Of a stretch of DNA of 27,795 bases, positions 24,826 through 27,795 are shown piece by piece. The stretch comes from JBCCMB01 sp039026555 (GTDB taxonomy: Bacteria; Pseudomonadota; Alphaproteobacteria; Caulobacterales; Hyphomonadaceae). The notes beneath the pieces are model-generated. The model saw only the letters and a program-made list of their open reading frames with translations. It made no database searches and had not been told where the DNA came from. The position numbers and the translations under genes were made by a program. Numbering within the stretch: position 1 is the first letter of the stretch; the number at the start of each line of letters is the position of its first letter. The DNA is taken from positions 1 through 27,795 of the forward strand of contig JBCCMB010000022.1 of NCBI GenBank assembly GCA_039026555.1. Reading direction: 5' to 3'.

Positions 24826-27276
24826 TTATTCAGCTTCGACGGGCGCTAGAGGCGCACCGTCGCTCGTATCGGGCTCATCCTTCGCCTCCAGCTCGACCAA
24901 CATATCGGCCATGAGATCGCGGTCTTCCCGTTCTTCTTTGAACAGATCGAGGCGCGACGGCAAAATGCGGCGCGGGAAGTAGTTGTTGGCGCGGCCCGCA
25001 TCCGCAATTTCGTGGCGCGGATCAAGTTCAAGCGAAACGATCTTCTTGTCGCTGATCAGCAATTTCGTGAAGCTTTTCGGCTGCCGGCGCCATATCTCAG
25101 CCGGATAGACGTTCAACTCCGTCGTTTCGTCCTCATAGGTGGTGAGAATGGGCAGGGGCGTCACAAGCCCGCCGACGTTCTCGAAATCGACGAAGTAAAT
25201 GAAATCATCCGCCTCAACAGCGCGTTGCAAAGCTTCGCGTTCCCAATCCTCCAAACTATCGATCAAGGCTTTTGCGTTGTTCCGATCCTGGTTTGACGGC
25301 GTAAAGCGATCATTTTCATTGTAGAAATCTACAAGCTGCGGGTTTTTGTCCAGATAGGTCGCAAGCCCCTCCTCCCGATTGCGGATTTGGCCGAGGGGCT
25401 CGGGAATTCTCGACGCATAGATCTCGCGATCCGCCGGTAGGTCGATATCAGGATCCACCGCTTTGATCTTGTATTCACGGACGTCGTTTATGGCGACGTC
25501 GACGTGATCGGTGGAATAAAACCAGCCGCGCCAAAACCAGTCGAGATCAACGCCTGATGCGTCTTCCATGGTTCGGAAGAAGTCAGACGGTGTCGGACGT
25601 TTAAACCGCCAGCGCTGGGCATACTCGCGAAAAGCGTGATCGAACAATTCGCGGCCCATCACGGTTTCACGGAGGACGGTCAGCGCCGCAGCCGGTTTCA
25701 CATAGGCGTTGGGCCAGAACTGAAGCACCGAATCAGACTGCGTCATGATCGGCACCTGATCCTCGCTCACCATATATTCGGTGATGAAGTCGAGAATGTT
25801 CGGCTCCCCGCCGAACGCGGGATAGTTTTCTTCCCATTCCAGTTCTGCGACGTATTCAAGGAAGGTGTTGATCCCCTCATCCATCCACGTCCACTGGCGT
25901 TCATCCGAGTTCACCACCATCGGGAAGTAGATATGCCCGATTTCATGGATGATGACGCCGATTAACGCGTATTTCGTCGCGCGCGAATAGGTCCGCTCGC
26001 CGGTCTCTTCGTTTTCAACCGGCCGATATCCGTTGAAAGTGATCATCGGATACTCCATACCGCCCCGCTCCCACGTGTTGACCGATTGCGAAGTCGGATA
26101 GGGATAAGGGAAGGAAAAGCGCGAATAGACCTCCATCGTATGGATGACGGAGTGCGTGGAGTATTTCGACCACAGCGGTTCGGCTTCATTTGGATAAAAC
26201 GACATGGCGAGCACGTCCGGGCCGTCCGCCTGCTCAAATCCCTGTGCGTCCCAGATGAATTTACGCGATGACGACCAAGCGAAATCCCTGACGTTTTCAG
26301 CTTTGAAGCGCCAGGTTTTGACGCCGTCGGTTCCCTCCGCCTCATTCTCTAACGCCTCTTCCGGCGTCACGATAAACATGGGTTCATCGGCTGACGTCGC
26401 CTCTGCAAGGCGCCGGCGCTGTTCACCCGTCAAGACGTCCCGTGGATTTTGCAGAACGCCCGTCGCCGAAACGATATGATCGTCCGGCACCGTGATCGCG
26501 ACCTCATAATCGCCGAATTCGAGCGTGAATTCGCCGCGTCCTAGGAAAGGACGGTGCAGCCATCCGGCATAGTCGGAATAGGCCGCCACGCGCGGAAACC
26601 ACTGCGCCATAAAGTACAAATAGGTGTCGGTCTTGCTGAAATGCTCATAGCCGCCGCGGCCGCCGACAGCGGCCTCTTCGATAATATTAAAGGCCCAGTC
26701 GATATCCAGGCGCTGACTGCGCCCCGGCGCCAGGGGTCGCGGCAGATCAACCCGCATCATGGTGTCGACAATGGTGTGCTTTAGCGGCGAACGACCGTCT
26801 TCAACCGCGGTAATTTCAAACCCGTAATCAACATCCGACAATGCTTGCTGACGGCGCAGCGTGCCATAGGGAAGAAAATCACCCTCGATCGTCGGGTCCC
26901 GCCGCGTACCGGCTGTTTCCGCGGTCTCAGAACGACGCGCAAGCGAGTTCTCCGCGAAGCGGTTTTGATCCAGCTGTACCCAAATGTAATTCAACGTATG
27001 CGGCGAATTATTAGTGTAGGTGATGGTCTGAGACGCCGTAATCCGACGCGCGTCTTCATCCAAAGCGACATCAATCTTGTAGTCAGCTTCTTGCTGCCAA
27101 TAACGCTCGCCGGGCGCGCCAGAAGCGGTGCGATACACATTGGGCGTGGGAAGATCGACGTCTAGCTGACGAAACTTATCCTCAAACTCGCCCTTGGTTT
27201 GATTGATCGCATCGCCGTGCGCCGCGCCCGCAAGCACACAAAAACCTACAAACGATGCTAAGATCGTCGTCTTCAT
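24826..27276 (-). CDS. M1-family (gluzincin) metallopeptidase, exported
   Basis: 816 residues from ATG 27276, with GGAGCAG 5 nt upstream. The earlier in-frame TTG at 27303 is unlikely. The signal peptide is MKTTILASFVGFCVLAGAAHGD. An N-terminal beta domain (about 60-260, Y.IDVALDEDARRITASQTITYTNNS) precedes the catalytic thermolysin-like domain. That domain has the substrate motif GGMEYPM (405 on), where classic M1 enzymes have GxMEN, and zinc site H444-E445-x-x-H448 in VIIHEIGHIYFP. The third ligand, E467 in WTWMDEGINTF, is 19 residues on, as expected. The C-terminal region ends in an acidic tail. Probably periplasmic or outer-membrane associated. First gene of a unit with the DUF6702 protein and the prepilin peptidase. 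Specific substrate unknown. Confidence 0.92.
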   Translation of the reverse strand: MKTTILASFVGFCVLAGAAHGDAINQTKGEFEDKFRQLDVDLPTPNVYRTASGAPGERYWQQEADYKIDVALDEDARRITASQTITYTNNSPHTLNYIWVQLDQNRFAENSLARRSETAETAGTRRDPTIEGDFLPYGTLRRQQALSDVDYGFEITAVEDGRSPLKHTIVDTMMRVDLPRPLAPGRSQRLDIDWAFNIIEEAAVGGRGGYEHFSKTDTYLYFMAQWFPRVAAYSDYAGWLHRPFLGRGEFTLEFGDYEVAITVPDDHIVSATGVLQNPRDVLTGEQRRRLAEATSADEPMFIVTPEEALENEAEGTDGVKTWRFKAENVRDFAWSSSRKFIWDAQGFEQADGPDVLAMSFYPNEAEPLWSKYSTHSVIHTMEVYSRFSFPYPYPTSQSVNTWERGGMEYPMITFNGYRPVENEETGERTYSRATKYALIGVIIHEIGHIYFPMVVNSDERQWTWMDEGINTFLEYVAELEWEENYPAFGGEPNILDFITEYMVSEDQVPIMTQSDSVLQFWPNAYVKPAAALTVLRETVMGRELFDHAFREYAQRWRFKRPTPSDFFRTMEDASGVDLDWFWRGWFYSTDHVDVAINDVREYKIKAVDPDIDLPADREIYASRIPEPLGQIRNREEGLATYLDKNPQLVDFYNENDRFTPSNQDRNNAKALIDSLEDWEREALQRAVEADDFIYFVDFENVGGLVTPLPILTTYEDETTELNVYPAEIWRRQPKSFTKLLISDKKIVSLELDPRHEIADAGRANNYFPRRILPSRLDLFKEEREDRDLMADMLVELEAKDEPDTSDGAPLAPVEAE

Positions 27277-27301
27277 ACCAACTGCTCCGATTATTTTCGG
27301 C

Positions 27302-27345
27302 AACGGTAGCGTTCAACACAGAAAAGTCACACAGAACTTACCGTT
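27302..27345. promoter_or_regulatory. Inverted repeat in the leader of the metallopeptidase gene
   Basis: Arms AACGGTA-GC-GTTC (27302-27314) and GAAC-T-TACCGTT (27334-27345) are separated by about 19 nt, directly upstream of the ribosome binding site of the gene starting at 27276. It could be an operator or a leader hairpin. No known regulator was recognised. Confidence 0.4.
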
Positions 27346-27387
27346 AACGCTGCAATTCGTCGTCGTCGTCTTTCGCGCATGGCTGAA

Positions 27388-27420
27388 TCAAAAAGACCGG
27401 CGCTTTATCAGCGCCGGCCT
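27388..27420 (-). terminator. Rho-independent terminator of the CoA-transferase gene
   Basis: On the minus strand the 7-bp perfect stem CCGGCGC / GCGCCGG with loop TGATAAA is followed by TCTTTTT. It lies about 150 nt past the CoA-transferase stop and isolates it from the metallopeptidase unit. Confidence 0.8.
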
Positions 27421-27571
27421 AGGTACAGGAACAGATGCCCGCCAAAACCGTCCGAGGGACGTCAAACGGCCTTGGCGACCAGGGCTAGAGGTATCAAGGC
27501 GCGCCTGAACGCCTCTTGAGGCGTGTGTTTATCTGAGGTTCATGTTTGCAGCGGCGCGATTACTAAGACTT

Positions 27572-27795
27572 TCAGAGCGCCTCGGCAGCGCGGAAACGCG
27601 CCAAATCCTTCGCATCGACGCCCCAATCCTCGAACGCGCTGTCAGAGTGTTCGCCAATGCCCGGGGGGATGCCCTGAACCGCACCTGGCGTACGCGAAAA
27701 ACGCGGCGCGGGCGCCGGCTGAACAATACCGAATTCTTCTACAAACGTCTCCCGAGCCGCGTTATGCGCATGCTTAGGCGCTTCTTCAAGCGAAA
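27572..27795 (-). CDS. CaiB/BaiF CoA-transferase, alpha-methylacyl-CoA racemase-like (3' end only)
   Basis: The last 74 codons of a gene that continues past the right edge. The C-terminal sequence EEAPKHAHNAARETFVEEFGIVQPAPAPRFSRTPG is the hallmark end of alpha-methylacyl-CoA racemase and related family III CoA transferases ('APxHPHNxARGTFVE..G..QPAPAPRFSRTP'). GIGEHSDSAFEDWGV follows. These enzymes act on branched-chain or bile-acid-type acyl-CoA. The N-terminal catalytic Asp region lies outside the window, so the exact reaction cannot be fixed. Confidence 0.85.
   Translation of the reverse strand, partial: SLEEAPKHAHNAARETFVEEFGIVQPAPAPRFSRTPGAVQGIPPGIGEHSDSAFEDWGVDAKDLARFRAAEAL

Noticed and set aside
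27529..27726. 65-codon minus-strand frame at the right edge
   Set aside because: Wrong frame of the CoA-transferase gene, whose C-terminal family signature is clear in another frame.

Overview
The window reads as chromosomal DNA of an alphaproteobacterium. The best fit is the Caulobacterales/Hyphomonadaceae-Parvularculaceae side, judged from gene families and moderately high GC, not from a marker gene. Almost everything from about 2.3 kb to the right edge is on the minus strand. No rRNA, CRISPR array or intact mobile element was seen.

Left edge (1-1486, plus strand): the 3' part of an ABC-2 type polysaccharide-export permease and its ATPase, a Wzm/Wzt or KpsM/KpsT-like pair. A tRNA-Asp(GTC) with a terminator-like hairpin follows at 1848. 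The stretch from 1925 to 5907 looks like a worn accessory region. It has two lone exported-protein genes (an outer-membrane beta-barrel of the 'neuromedin U'/MetA-like type and a tandem-repeat protein), two decayed transposase fragments (IS30-like and IS3 OrfA-like), and long gene-free gaps.

Core (5908-17511): a complete, tightly packed type II secretion operon in the order gspC-D-E-F-G-H-I-J-K-L-M-N, read right to left. Most junctions overlap by 4-14 nt or are separated by 3 nt. A small lipoprotein gene is joined to the end of gspN by a TGATG overlap.

Upstream of the operon (17654-23440): a TonB-dependent receptor, preceded by a 995-residue lipoprotein made of two copies of one beta-helix-like module. 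The lipoprotein resembles Caulobacter ElpS, a T2SS-exported, phosphate-starvation lipoprotein (from memory). A 7-4-7 Pho box, TTGTCAT-TGAT-TTGTCAC, lies about 180 nt before its start codon, with a weaker copy nearer the gene. My reading is that low phosphate activates the lipoprotein and receptor, and the adjacent T2SS exports the lipoprotein.

Right part (23737-27276): a second compact unit with an M1-family metallopeptidase, a DUF6702 protein and a peptidase-only prepilin peptidase. The last can supply the pseudopilin-processing activity missing from the gsp operon. At the right edge, beyond a good terminator, is the 3' end of a CaiB/BaiF-type CoA-transferase gene (alpha-methylacyl-CoA racemase-like).
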